Part shown: positions 1 through 7,533 of the stretch, one piece after another
How the letters are laid out: the number at the start of each line of letters is the position of its first letter
How positions within the stretch are numbered: the stretch's first letter is position 1
Source: JAZQNC01 sp045536155
Lineage (GTDB): Bacteria > Bacillota > Clostridia > Oscillospirales > CAG-272
Length of the DNA stretch: 10,280 nucleotides
Reading direction: 5' to 3'
Assembly (NCBI GenBank): GCA_045536155.1
Contig: JAZSMZ010000020.1
Span: 1 to 10,280 of the forward strand
The notes under the pieces: model-generated
What the model saw: the letters and a program-made list of their open reading frames with translations, nothing else
Database searches by the model: none
Told to the model about the DNA's origin: nothing
Program-made: the position numbers and the translations under genes

Positions 1-3000
1 TTGGAGGACTGACCGCCGGTATTGGAGTATACTTCGGTATCCATAACCAGGATGTTAACATCCTCGTCCTGGGCCAGAACGTGATCCAATCCGCCGTATC
101 CGATGTCATAAGCCCAACCGTCGCCACCGAAGATCCATACGGACTTCTTAACGAGCTGGTCCTTGCTCTCCAGTACTTCGCGAGCCAGCGTGCAGGCTTC
201 GCAATCGCACTTCTTGCCTTCGCCAATGTCAATGCCGTCTTCGCAGGCAGCGATCAGCTTGGCGGAAGCAGCCTTGGAGGCTTCGGCATCATTCATGCCG
301 TTAAGCCATTCAGCACCGGCAGCCTTGATGTCAGCGGTAACCCAATCGAACGCGATCAGCTTCACGATAACATCCTTCAGCTTTTCACGACGCTGCGTGG
401 TAGCCAAATTCATGCCAAAGCCGAATTCGGCGTTGTCTTCGAACAGGGAGTTTGCCCAAGCGGGACCCTTGCCCTCTTTGTTGGTGGTGTAGGGAGTGGA
501 AGGTGCGGATCCGCCCCAGATGGAAGAACATCCGGTAGCGTTGGCGATGATCATGCGGTCGCCGAAGAGCTGAGTGATGAGCTTAGCGTAAGGAGTTTCG
601 CCGCAGCCGGGGCATGCGCCGGAGAACTCGAGGAGGGGCTGCTTGAACTGCGAACCCTTAACGGTTTCGGGCTTGAACTTAGCGAGAACGTCCTTGTCGT
701 CGGTGAACTTGTATGCGAGATCGAAGTACTTCTGATCTGCCATGGTCTCGTCGAGGGGCTTCATGGTAAGAGCCTTGTTGCCCTTCTTGCCGGGACATAC
801 GTTAGCGCAGGAGCCGCATCCGGTACAGTCAAGAGCGGATACAACGATACCGAACTTGTAGCCGGGCATACCGGTCATATCGGTGAGCTTAACGCCTTCG
901 GGTACTTCGTCGCCTTCCTTAACGGTGATGGGACGAATTACAGCGTGAGGACATACATAGGAGCAGAAGTTACACTGGATGCAGTTTTCGGGGATCCACG
1001 AAGGAACATCAACTGCGATACCGCGCTTTTCAAATGCTGCGAGACCCTGCGGGAAGGTACCGTCGGCATATTCAACGAAGGTAGAAACGGGAAGATCGTC
1101 ACCCTTCTGAGCGTTAACGGGAGCGAGAATGTTCTTTTCGAACTTGTGGAGCATATCGTCCTTGCAGTCGCAGCAGCAATCGCACTTCTTTTCAGCAGCA
1201 GCGTCAACAGCATTTGCCCAATCAGCGGGAACTGCGATCTCAACGAGAGATTCGATACCGCGATCGATAGCGGACTGGTTCATAGCAACGATTTCCGGAC
1301 CCTTCTTGCCGAAGGACTTAACAACAGCTTCCTTCATATACTTGACAGCGTCATCGATCGGGATGATGTTGGCAAGCTTGAAGAATGCGGACTGGAGAAC
1401 CATGGAGAACTTGTTGCCGAGACCGAGCTCGCGGGCAATGGCAACACCGTCGATGGTATAGAACTTAACCTTCTTTGTAGCGAGGTCGCGCTTGATGGAA
1501 GCGGGGAGACGCTCGTTGAGCTCGTCGAACGACCAGCCGGTGTTGAGAAGGAAGGTACCGCCCTCTTTGATATCGCGGGTCATATCGTACTTGTCGATAT
1601 AAGCGATGTTGTGGCATCCGACGAAGTCAGCCTTGGATACATAGTAGGTGGAGCGGATGGGCTTGTCACCGAAACGGAGGTGGGAGATGGTAAGACCGCC
1701 CGACTTCTTGGAGTCGTATGCGAAGTATGCCTGAGCGTACTTATCGGTGTGGTCGCCGATGATCTTGATGGAGTTCTTGTTAGCACCGACGGTACCGTCA
1801 GCACCGATACCCCAGAACTTGCAGGATACGGTTCCGGCAGGAACAGTGTCGGGATTCTCGCCTACGGGGAGGGAGAGGTTGGTAACATCATCGTTGATCG
1901 ATACGGTAAAGCCGTTCATGGGCTTTTCAGCATCGAGGTTGCGGTAAACGGCGATGATGTCGGCAGGAGTGGTGTCCTTGGAGCCGAGACCGTAGCGTCC
2001 GCCAACTACTGTGCAAGCATCAAACTTGGTGCCGCGGATAGCGTTGCAAACGTCGAGGTAGAGGGGCTCGCCGATAGCGCCGGGCTCTTTGGTGCGGTCC
2101 ATAACAGCGATGGACTTAACGGTTTCGGGAAGAGCGCCGAGGAAGTGCTTGATGGAGAAGGGTCTGTAAAGACGAACCTTTAAAAGACCAACCTTTTCAC
2201 CCTTTGAGGTGAGGTAATCAACGGTTTCCTCTGCGGTGTCGCAAACGGAACCCATAGCGATGATAACCTTTTCAGCATCGGGAGCGCCATAGTAGTTGAA
2301 GAGCTGGTAGTTAGTGCCGATCTTGGCATTAACCTTGTTCATATAATCTTCAACAACTGCGGGAATAGCATTGTAGTAAATGTTGCAGGCTTCGCGTGCC
2401 TGGAAGAAGATGTCGGGGTTCTGAGCGGTACCGCGGAGAATGGGGTGCTCGGGATTGAGGGCACGCTCTCTGAATGCCTTGATAGCATCCATATCAACCA
2501 TTTCTGCGAGATCTTCGTAATCCCACTGTTCGATCTTCTGGATCTCGTGAGAGGTACGGAAACCGTCAAAGAAGTGGAGGAAGGGAACGCGGCCCTTGAT
2601 GGTCGAAAGGTGAGCAACTGCACCGAGGTCCATAACTTCCTGAGGGTTACCGGAGCAGAGCATAGCAAAACCGGTCTGACGGCATGCCATAACGTCGGAA
2701 TGGTCACCGAAGATGGAGAGTGCGTGAGAAGCGAGTGCACGTGCGGAGCAGTGAATTACGCAGGGGAGAAGCTCGCCGGCGATCTTGTACATATTGGGGA
2801 TCATGAGGAGCAGACCCTGGGATGCGGTGTAGGTGGTAGTAAGAGCACCTGCAGCGAGAGAGCCGTGAACTGCACCTGCAGCACCTGCTTCACTCTGCAT
2901 CTCAACTACGTTGACCTGCTGACCGAAGATGTTTTTCAGTCCGTTTGCAGACCATGCGTCTGTAACCTCAGCCATAACGGAAGAAGGAGTTATCGGGTAG

Positions 3001-3080
3001 ATAGCAGCAACTTCTGTAAAGGCATAGGAAACGTGAGCGGCGGCATTATTACCGTCCATTGTTTTCATTTTTCTTGCCAT
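1..3080 (-). CDS. nifJ: Pyruvate:ferredoxin (flavodoxin) oxidoreductase, 3' end cut by the window edge
   Basis: Oxidises pyruvate with CoA to acetyl-CoA and CO2 and passes two electrons to ferredoxin or flavodoxin; a cytoplasmic core enzyme of anaerobes. The 1026 visible residues follow the single-chain PFOR order. The N-terminal domain has YPITPSS at 28-34, with T31, E64 and R114 matching the pyruvate and thiamine diphosphate contacts described for the Desulfovibrio africanus enzyme. The ferredoxin-like domain has two 4Fe-4S motifs (C700, C703, C706, C710 and C752, C755, C758, C762). The proximal cluster is held by C823, C826 and C851; its fourth Cys would lie off the window. The thiamine-diphosphate domain starts at GDGWAYDIGYGG near 986 and runs to SNTGGQSS at the edge. 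About 150 C-terminal residues are missing. The start is the ATG preceded by AGGAGG ten bases upstream. Two Cys-rich insertions (633-639 and 958-963) are unusual. It has its own promoter and is transcribed alone as far as can be seen. Confidence 0.97.
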   Translation of the reverse strand, partial: MARKMKTMDGNNAAAHVSYAFTEVAAIYPITPSSVMAEVTDAWSANGLKNIFGQQVNVVEMQSEAGAAGAVHGSLAAGALTTTYTASQGLLLMIPNMYKIAGELLPCVIHCSARALASHALSIFGDHSDVMACRQTGFAMLCSGNPQEVMDLGAVAHLSTIKGRVPFLHFFDGFRTSHEIQKIEQWDYEDLAEMVDMDAIKAFRERALNPEHPILRGTAQNPDIFFQAREACNIYYNAIPAVVEDYMNKVNAKIGTNYQLFNYYGAPDAEKVIIAMGSVCDTAEETVDYLTSKGEKVGLLKVRLYRPFSIKHFLGALPETVKSIAVMDRTKEPGAIGEPLYLDVCNAIRGTKFDACTVVGGRYGLGSKDTTPADIIAVYRNLDAEKPMNGFTVSINDDVTNLSLPVGENPDTVPAGTVSCKFWGIGADGTVGANKNSIKIIGDHTDKYAQAYFAYDSKKSGGLTISHLRFGDKPIRSTYYVSKADFVGCHNIAYIDKYDMTRDIKEGGTFLLNTGWSFDELNERLPASIKRDLATKKVKFYTIDGVAIARELGLGNKFSMVLQSAFFKLANIIPIDDAVKYMKEAVVKSFGKKGPEIVAMNQSAIDRGIESLVEIAVPADWANAVDAAAEKKCDCCCDCKDDMLHKFEKNILAPVNAQKGDDLPVSTFVEYADGTFPQGLAAFEKRGIAVDVPSWIPENCIQCNFCSYVCPHAVIRPITVKEGDEVPEGVKLTDMTGMPGYKFGIVVSALDCTGCGSCANVCPGKKGNKALTMKPLDETMADQKYFDLAYKFTDDKDVLAKFKPETVKGSQFKQPLLEFSGACPGCGETPYAKLITQLFGDRMIIANATGCSSIWGGSAPSTPYTTNKEGKGPAWANSLFEDNAEFGFGMNLATTQRREKLKDVIVKLIAFDWVTADIKAAGAEWLNGMNDAEASKAASAKLIAACEDGIDIGEGKKCDCEACTLAREVLESKDQLVKKSVWIFGGDGWAYDIGYGGLDHVLAQDEDVNILVMDTEVYSNTGGQSS

Positions 3081-3122
3081 TGTTGGATAGCCTCCTGTAT
3101 ATTGAAACTTTGTTGTAATTCC

Positions 3123-3145
3123 AAAAGGGCGCAAAAATCCCTTTT
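3123..3145 (-). other. Leader hairpin in the nifJ 5' UTR
   Basis: A perfect 7-bp stem (AAAAGGG with CCCTTTT) closes a 9-base loop, within the roughly 75-base leader between the nifJ promoter and its ribosome binding site. Only four T follow the stem, so it is not a convincing terminator. It may protect the 5' end of the mRNA or slow RNA polymerase; this is inference. Confidence 0.5.
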
Positions 3146-3162
3146 AATCCATGATACAAACT

Positions 3163-3191
3163 ATTATAGCACCATTAATCTGTTTTGTAAA
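3163..3191 (-). promoter_or_regulatory. SigA-type promoter of nifJ
   Basis: Minus-strand -35 TTTACA (3186-3191) and -10 TATAAT (3163-3168) are separated by exactly 17 bases in AT-rich DNA. Transcription should begin near 3156, giving a leader of about 75 bases. Both boxes are near consensus, as expected for a highly expressed fermentation enzyme. It lies just downstream of the two terminators that end the preceding operon, so nifJ is probably an independent unit. Confidence 0.85.
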
Positions 3192-3207
3192 GCAATTTAT
3201 TGTTAAT

Positions 3208-3258
3208 AAAAAAAGATTTATTGCTCTTTTTTGCATTAATTTTTGCAAAAAAGAGCAA
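3208..3258 (-). terminator. Second hairpin of a tandem terminator (perfect 15-bp inverted repeat)
   Basis: The arms at 3221-3235 and 3244-3258 are perfect reverse complements (TTGCTCTTTTTTGCA) around an 8-base loop. On the minus strand the stem is followed by TAAATC and then seven T. The T tract is six bases off the stem base and the stem is AT-rich, so it is weaker than the hairpin before it. It probably catches read-through from the MreB-like operon ahead of the nifJ promoter. Confidence 0.5.
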
Positions 3259-3283
3259 ACCGAACCAATTATCGAAATATTAT

Positions 3284-3319
3284 AAAAAAAGAGCAGACAG
3301 ATGGGAAACATCTGTCTGC
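3284..3319 (-). terminator. Rho-independent terminator of the recD2-comF-mreB-like operon
   Basis: An 11-bp perfect stem (GCAGACAGATG at 3293-3303 with its complement at 3309-3319) closes a 5-base loop. On the minus strand it is followed by CTC and then a run of seven T (3284-3290). It begins 11 bases after the MreB-like stop codon, which is the classic position for an intrinsic terminator. Confidence 0.92.
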
Positions 3320-3330
3320 CAAATCTTACG

Positions 3331-4350
3331 TTAAAACAAATTTTTGCTGTCGCGGGGACGGGAAATGTTGAAGGTGTTCAGCGGCATCTCGTCGATATAT
3401 TCAAGAAGCTTTGCCGCGCCCAGAACAACAGTGCTTTCACAGTCGGGCGCAACTCTGACAGGGAGATTCAACTGCTCACCGAGGTACATATCAAGTCCCA
3501 TGAGCTTGCTTGCTCCGCCGCAGAGGATCACTCCGCCAGATTTGACATCGGTCATGTGCTCGATCGGAATCTCAGCGATAAAATCGGCTATTTCGTTTGC
3601 GAGCGCTTTGGCATCGCGGCGAAGGGAGTCAGCCGTTTCGATGCCGTTTATCGTGATCTCGCTCGTCTTGCCGTCGCCGACGGTGCGTCCCGTGAAGGTG
3701 ATGTCGGGCATATCTACACCCTGGCATACCGTTCCGACAGCCAGCTTTATCTTTTCAGCGGTTTTTTGCGAGATCTTAAGTCCGTAGCTTTTCTTTACAA
3801 AATCGTATATCGCGCGGTCGAACGCGTGTCCCGAGATCTTCGAATTGCGGGCGGTAACGACAGATCCGAGCGAGATGAGAGCGATATCGCAGTGCATTTC
3901 GCCGATATCGACGACGAGGTGGCTTTTCGGCAAAAAGACGTCGCAGCCAAAGCCTGCAGCTGCCGCAAAAGGACTTTCTACCACGTAAACGTGTTTTATC
4001 GGAGCGCGTGATAAAAGATCGCAGACAGCCGATGCACCATGAGCGTTTGCATGGAGGCAGACGATGGCATCGGGCTTTATAAGAGAGCGGTTAACCACGC
4101 GGCGGATAACTGTATCAAGGAAAACAGATGCCTGCTCGCGGTGCTTCGTCAGCCCCTCTTTGAAGGGGTAAAGCGCGGTGATATTGCCGGGAGAGAGCGC
4201 GAGAAGACGCTGCGCCTCGTTTCCGATGCGTACAACGCTTCCGTCCTCGTCAAGAGCCATGACCGCCGCTTCCGAAAGTACGATTCCACGCACCTTTTCG
4301 GCGATTCGCACGGTATCGGCACCGATATCTATTGCAATATCTCTTGCCAT
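3331..4350 (-). CDS. Divergent MreB/Mbl-family actin-like protein
   Basis: A 339-residue cytoplasmic protein with the length and layout of MreB, the bacterial actin that guides cell-wall synthesis. Visible family blocks are phosphate-1 (IDIGADT at 7-13), SPGNITALYPFKEG at 53-66, SPFAAAAG at 126-133, ISLGSVVT at 159-166 and the adenosine motif GGVILCGGASKLMGL at 272-286. Key positions differ from canonical MreB. The catalytic Glu of the E-P-x-A-A-A motif aligns with S126, and the phosphate-2 loop, normally DIGGGTTE, reads DIGEMHCD (148-155). ATP hydrolysis is therefore doubtful; nucleotide binding may persist. It is the last gene of the recD2-comF unit, 33 bases after comF, and ends at a strong terminator. 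The start is the ATG with GAGGTG seven bases upstream; an ATG 15 bases earlier overlaps that site. The family is clear, but whether it shapes cells or does something else is unknown. Confidence 0.85.
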   Translation of the reverse strand: MARDIAIDIGADTVRIAEKVRGIVLSEAAVMALDEDGSVVRIGNEAQRLLALSPGNITALYPFKEGLTKHREQASVFLDTVIRRVVNRSLIKPDAIVCLHANAHGASAVCDLLSRAPIKHVYVVESPFAAAAGFGCDVFLPKSHLVVDIGEMHCDIALISLGSVVTARNSKISGHAFDRAIYDFVKKSYGLKISQKTAEKIKLAVGTVCQGVDMPDITFTGRTVGDGKTSEITINGIETADSLRRDAKALANEIADFIAEIPIEHMTDVKSGGVILCGGASKLMGLDMYLGEQLNLPVRVAPDCESTVVLGAAKLLEYIDEMPLNTFNISRPRDSKNLF

Positions 4351-4357
4351 TTTAAAA

Positions 4358-4363
4358 CACCTC
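4358..4363 (-). promoter_or_regulatory. Ribosome binding site that sets the start of the MreB-like gene
   Basis: GAGGTG lies seven bases before the ATG at 4350. It overlaps the in-frame ATG at 4365-4363, which has no comparable site of its own. The shorter protein starting MARDIAIDIG is therefore preferred, and it also matches the usual MreB N-terminus. Confidence 0.75.
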
Positions 4364-4383
4364 ATCTTTTGTTGGTATATTTA

Positions 4384-5136
4384 TCAGTAAAATAACGGTT
4401 CGTTTTTAACGGAATAACCCACTTTTTCATCAAAAACATTGGGATACGATATAGCAACTACGGCTCCGTCAACGCTTCGGGCGCCATACTTTTTGAGGAT
4501 TGCCGCACACGAGCTCAACGTTGCACCCGTCGTGTAAACATCGTCGACTATTATGACTTTTCTGCATGACACGTCACTTATTGCGCGCTCGTTGATTTCG
4601 TATGAACGAGCGGCATTTTCCCATCGCTCATCGGGAGAAAGACCGTGCTGAACGGTGTTGTCGCCGACGTATTTTAACGCATCGACGTACCGAAGCGACA
4701 GCTCTTTTGCAACGCATCGGCCGAGACTTTCTGCCTGATTGAATCCCTTGTTCACGACATTTGCCTTCGATCGCACAACCGAGCAGACTACGGTATCACT
4801 GCCCATGTCTGCCATATTTTTTATCAAGGATTTCGATATTTCACGTGCCAAAAAGCGGTTTACGGCAGGCGAATCGTATTCCTTTTGCGAAAGGATAAGA
4901 TCACGCGCAATATTTTGCTCATGAGTCAGATAGAGTGAAAGGAAGCTGAGAGAACTCAAAGGTGCCGCAGGTATGAATTTTCTGCCCAAATCGGCATTTT
5001 TCTTTTCGTTGTCCCATTTTTCGCGGCAATGGGAGCAAAGGCAATCGCCTTTGGCGTCATCAAGACGTATCTTGCATACCGCGCACTCGCCGAAATAGAG
5101 GAAATCGCGCAGCTTGAAAAACAGCTTTATCGGCAT
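4384..5136 (-). CDS. comF: ComF family protein (phosphoribosyltransferase-like, competence-related)
   Basis: A 250-residue protein with the two parts typical of ComFC/GntX proteins. The N-terminus has a zinc-ribbon-like pair of CxxC motifs (C18-C21 and C34-C37, with an extra C32). The C-terminus has a type I phosphoribosyltransferase fold, recognised by VIIVDDVYTTGAT (194-206), the PRPP-binding loop. The family block GFNQAE is at 131-136. In Gram-positive bacteria ComFC is needed for uptake of transforming DNA, and relatives act in DNA metabolism; the chemical reaction, if any, is not established. The start lies five bases after the recD2 stop with no strong ribosome binding site, which suggests translational coupling to recD2. 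The MreB-like gene follows after 33 bases. Confidence 0.92.
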   Translation of the reverse strand: MPIKLFFKLRDFLYFGECAVCKIRLDDAKGDCLCSHCREKWDNEKKNADLGRKFIPAAPLSSLSFLSLYLTHEQNIARDLILSQKEYDSPAVNRFLAREISKSLIKNMADMGSDTVVCSVVRSKANVVNKGFNQAESLGRCVAKELSLRYVDALKYVGDNTVQHGLSPDERWENAARSYEINERAISDVSCRKVIIVDDVYTTGATLSSCAAILKKYGARSVDGAVVAISYPNVFDEKVGYSVKNEPLFY

Positions 5137-5141
5137 AAGAT

Positions 5142-7388
5142 TCAGCTGTCGGTGGCACGAAGCAGGTCTGCAAGCGCCGAATATCGTTTTACTCTGCGGT
5201 TGTTGACTACCATTTGCGCCACAACATCCTTGCGGCCAACCATGACTACCATCTGCTGTGCGCGGGTGACGGCGGTATAGAGAAGATTTCTCGTCATTAG
5301 CTGGGGGGCAAAGGAGTACATCGGAATGATAACGTAGGGGTATTCGCTGCCCTGACTTTTGTGTACGGTGATGGCGTATGACAGCTCAAGCTCGTCGAGA
5401 TTGGCAAAATCGTAGTCGCAGAGACGGTCATCGAAGCTGAGCGTCATGATCTCGCGGTCATTGTCTATGGAAAGGATCGTGCCGATATCGCCGTTGAAAA
5501 TGCCCACTCCCGCGCTGTCGCCGCGCTGCCATTCGATATCGTAATTGTTCTTTATCTGCATAACGCGGTCGCCCTCGCGGAAGGTGGTTTCGCGCACCTT
5601 TTTCTCCCGTTTTTTCGGAGAGGGCGGATTTATCGCACTCTGGAGCAGGGAATTGAGCATAACCGTGCCCGCCTCGCCCTTACGGGAGGGGGTGATTATC
5701 TGTATACCCGAGCGAATGTTTTCGCCATAGGTTTTCGGCAGACGGTTGATGTAGAGATTTGCCACCGTGTTCGCAATATCACGGTCGTTTTCGCGGGGTA
5801 AAAAGAAGAAATCACCGTCTTTTTTATCAAGGTATGGAAGCTCGCCCGTATTTATCGCGTGTGCATTTGTAACGATCATGCTTTCGCCGGCCTGTCTGAA
5901 AATCTCGCGCAGGGTGACCGTTACAAATCGCTCGGAAGCGATAATATCGCGCAGTACGTTGCCTGCACCGACCGAGGGAAGCTGATCGGAGTCACCGATA
6001 AGTATAAGACGCGCGCCCGGCTTTATGGCCTTGAGCAGGGAGGACATAAGCGAAATATCGACCATCGAGCTTTCGTCTATGATTATAACGTCCTCTTCAA
6101 GCACGTTGTTTTCGTTGCGGTTGAATCGGGGCTCGTCGCCGGATGAAAAATCCATCTCCAAAAGGCGGTGGATAGTCTTGGCCTCGCGCGTTGTTGCCTC
6201 GGACATACGCTTTGCGGCTCGTCCCGTGGGTGCGGCAAGAGCAATTTCAATACCCAATCGGTCAAAAACGCTCATAACTGCGCGTATGACCGTGGTTTTT
6301 CCCGTACCGGGACCGCCTGTCAGCACCATAACGCCGCTTGACAGCGCGCTGACGATCGCTTTTTTCTGCATGGCCGCGTAGGTGATGCCGTTTTCCGATT
6401 CGATGATCTGTATGTATCGCTCGATATCGGTCATGTCGAGCTTGGGGCAGAGCTTGTCGAGAAGATCAAGCTTGCGCGCGCTGTAAAGCTCAGCATCGTA
6501 GTAGTTTTTCAGATAAACGTCGTATTCCGAGCCGCGCTTTACCGATTTTACTCCGTCGGACGAGCAAAGCTCGTCAAAGGCATCGTTTGCCTTGTCACTC
6601 GAGATCTCAAGCATCTCGACGGCAAGCTCAATGAGCTTTGATTTCGGTATATAGCAATGCCCGTTCGTTGTGGCATTGTAGGAAAGTATGTATTTGAGTG
6701 CCGCCTTGACACGGTAGAGGGAATCGGGATCAAATCCGAGCGATGTGGCAATTCTGTCGGCTCGCTCAAAGCCGATGCCGTATATTTCTTCGCAAAGGGC
6801 GTAGGGGTTTTCCTTTATAACCTCAACGGCCGAACCGCCCCATTTTTTATATACCTTGACAGCAGTGGCAGGACCGAAGAAATCGCGGCAGAACATCATA
6901 ACGCTTCGCACACCGAACTGGCGGCGGAAATCGTTGCCGATCTCCTCAGCCTTTTTGCGGGTAATGCCCGGTACGTCTGCAAGCCACTCGGGATGGTTTT
7001 CCATGACGTCAAATGTTTCGTCGCCGAACCGTTCAACGATCTTTTGCGCGGTTGCAGGGCCTATTCCCTTGACAGCACGCGAGGACAGATATTTAAGTAT
7101 CGCAGTCTCATTGTCGGGAAGCTGCTTTTCGAAGCTGTCGATCTTGAACTGACGTCCAAAGGAAGGATGAACGTCCCATTTGCCGAGCGCCTTGATGGTC
7201 TCGCCTGCCGCAACGTAGGGAAGGGTACCCACGATCGTAATGAGCTCTTCGTCGTTGACAGAAAGCTCGCAAACCGAGTACCCGTTCTCTTCGTTTTGAT
7301 AAATAACGTGTTCAATTATTCCTTCTATCGCAATCAGCTCGTCGCGCGACTCAGACTGATCGAACATTTCGCCGTTAAATGGGGTCAT
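5142..7388 (-). CDS. recD2: RecD2-type ATP-dependent DNA helicase (RecD-like, SF1B)
   Basis: A 748-residue helicase, the usual size for RecD2, which acts without RecB and RecC and unwinds DNA 5' to 3'. After an N-terminal OB-like region (to about 90) come helix-hairpin-helix blocks at roughly 105-122 (VKGIGPATAQ), 136-151 (VPGITRKKAEEIG) and 202-218 (IYGIGFERAD). The motor follows: Walker A GGPGTGKTT (358-366), Walker B IIIDESSM (435-442, D438 and E439), motif III LIGDSDQLPSVGAG (463-476), and the C-terminal motifs TVHKSQGSEYP (674-684) and LLYTAVTRA (702-710). All expected catalytic residues are present. In Bacillus and Deinococcus RecD2 works in recombination and repair and at stalled forks. 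The start ATG has AGAGG six bases upstream; a later in-frame ATG (codon 8) has none. It is the first gene of a unit with comF and the MreB-like gene. Confidence 0.96.
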   Translation of the reverse strand: MTPFNGEMFDQSESRDELIAIEGIIEHVIYQNEENGYSVCELSVNDEELITIVGTLPYVAAGETIKALGKWDVHPSFGRQFKIDSFEKQLPDNETAILKYLSSRAVKGIGPATAQKIVERFGDETFDVMENHPEWLADVPGITRKKAEEIGNDFRRQFGVRSVMMFCRDFFGPATAVKVYKKWGGSAVEVIKENPYALCEEIYGIGFERADRIATSLGFDPDSLYRVKAALKYILSYNATTNGHCYIPKSKLIELAVEMLEISSDKANDAFDELCSSDGVKSVKRGSEYDVYLKNYYDAELYSARKLDLLDKLCPKLDMTDIERYIQIIESENGITYAAMQKKAIVSALSSGVMVLTGGPGTGKTTVIRAVMSVFDRLGIEIALAAPTGRAAKRMSEATTREAKTIHRLLEMDFSSGDEPRFNRNENNVLEEDVIIIDESSMVDISLMSSLLKAIKPGARLILIGDSDQLPSVGAGNVLRDIIASERFVTVTLREIFRQAGESMIVTNAHAINTGELPYLDKKDGDFFFLPRENDRDIANTVANLYINRLPKTYGENIRSGIQIITPSRKGEAGTVMLNSLLQSAINPPSPKKREKKVRETTFREGDRVMQIKNNYDIEWQRGDSAGVGIFNGDIGTILSIDNDREIMTLSFDDRLCDYDFANLDELELSYAITVHKSQGSEYPYVIIPMYSFAPQLMTRNLLYTAVTRAQQMVVMVGRKDVVAQMVVNNRRVKRYSALADLLRATDS

Positions 7389-7448
7389 TTACGTCCTCTG
7401 AAAAATAAATCGTAAAAAATGATGTGAAAAATATATACTAAAACAGCT

Positions 7449-7462
7449 GAAATTATAATTTC
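7449..7462. repeat. 14-bp perfect AT-rich palindrome upstream of recD2
   Basis: GAAATTATAATTTC reads the same on both strands and sits about 60 bases before the recD2 start. It contains a TATAAT on the minus strand, but the sequence 17 bases further upstream (GCGAAT) is a poor -35, so I do not call a promoter. It could be an operator or chance in AT-rich DNA. Confidence 0.3.
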
Positions 7463-7469
7463 TATAACA

Positions 7470-7521
7470 AACACATTCGCCTCCGCTGATATTAGTATAC
7501 GAAGCGGAGGTGAGATGTGTT
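7470..7521 (-). terminator. Long hairpin after metK, possible terminator
   Basis: The arms 7470-7487 and 7503-7521 form about 18 base pairs with one bulged base (7514) and one G-U pair, around a 15-base loop. The core is CCTCCGCT with AGCGGAGG. It starts 12 bases after the metK stop, as an intrinsic terminator would. The following minus-strand bases (TTGTTATAGA) are a poor U tract, so it may be a leaky terminator or a 3' stabilising stem, letting some metK transcription reach recD2. This 145-base gap holds no other gene; I see no confident recD2 promoter in it. Confidence 0.55.
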
Positions 7522-7533
7522 AATTTTATTAAA

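Noticed and set aside
81..2183. A 700-codon open frame on the plus strand
   Set aside because: It is antisense to nifJ, whose reading frame carries all PFOR motifs. The opposite frame stays open because this gene avoids TTA, CTA and TCA codons. The translated product has no recognisable domain.
2445..3206. A 253-codon plus-strand frame running past the nifJ start
   Set aside because: It is antisense to the conserved N-terminus of PFOR and to its promoter, with no binding site or family features.
3200..3206. TTGTTAA upstream of the nifJ promoter as a Rex (NADH sensor) site
   Set aside because: Only one half-site is visible; the matching TTAACAA at the expected spacing is absent.
3301..4011. 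Plus-strand frame antisense to the MreB-like gene
   Set aside because: It begins in the terminator stem and has no domain features; the minus strand matches the MreB family throughout.
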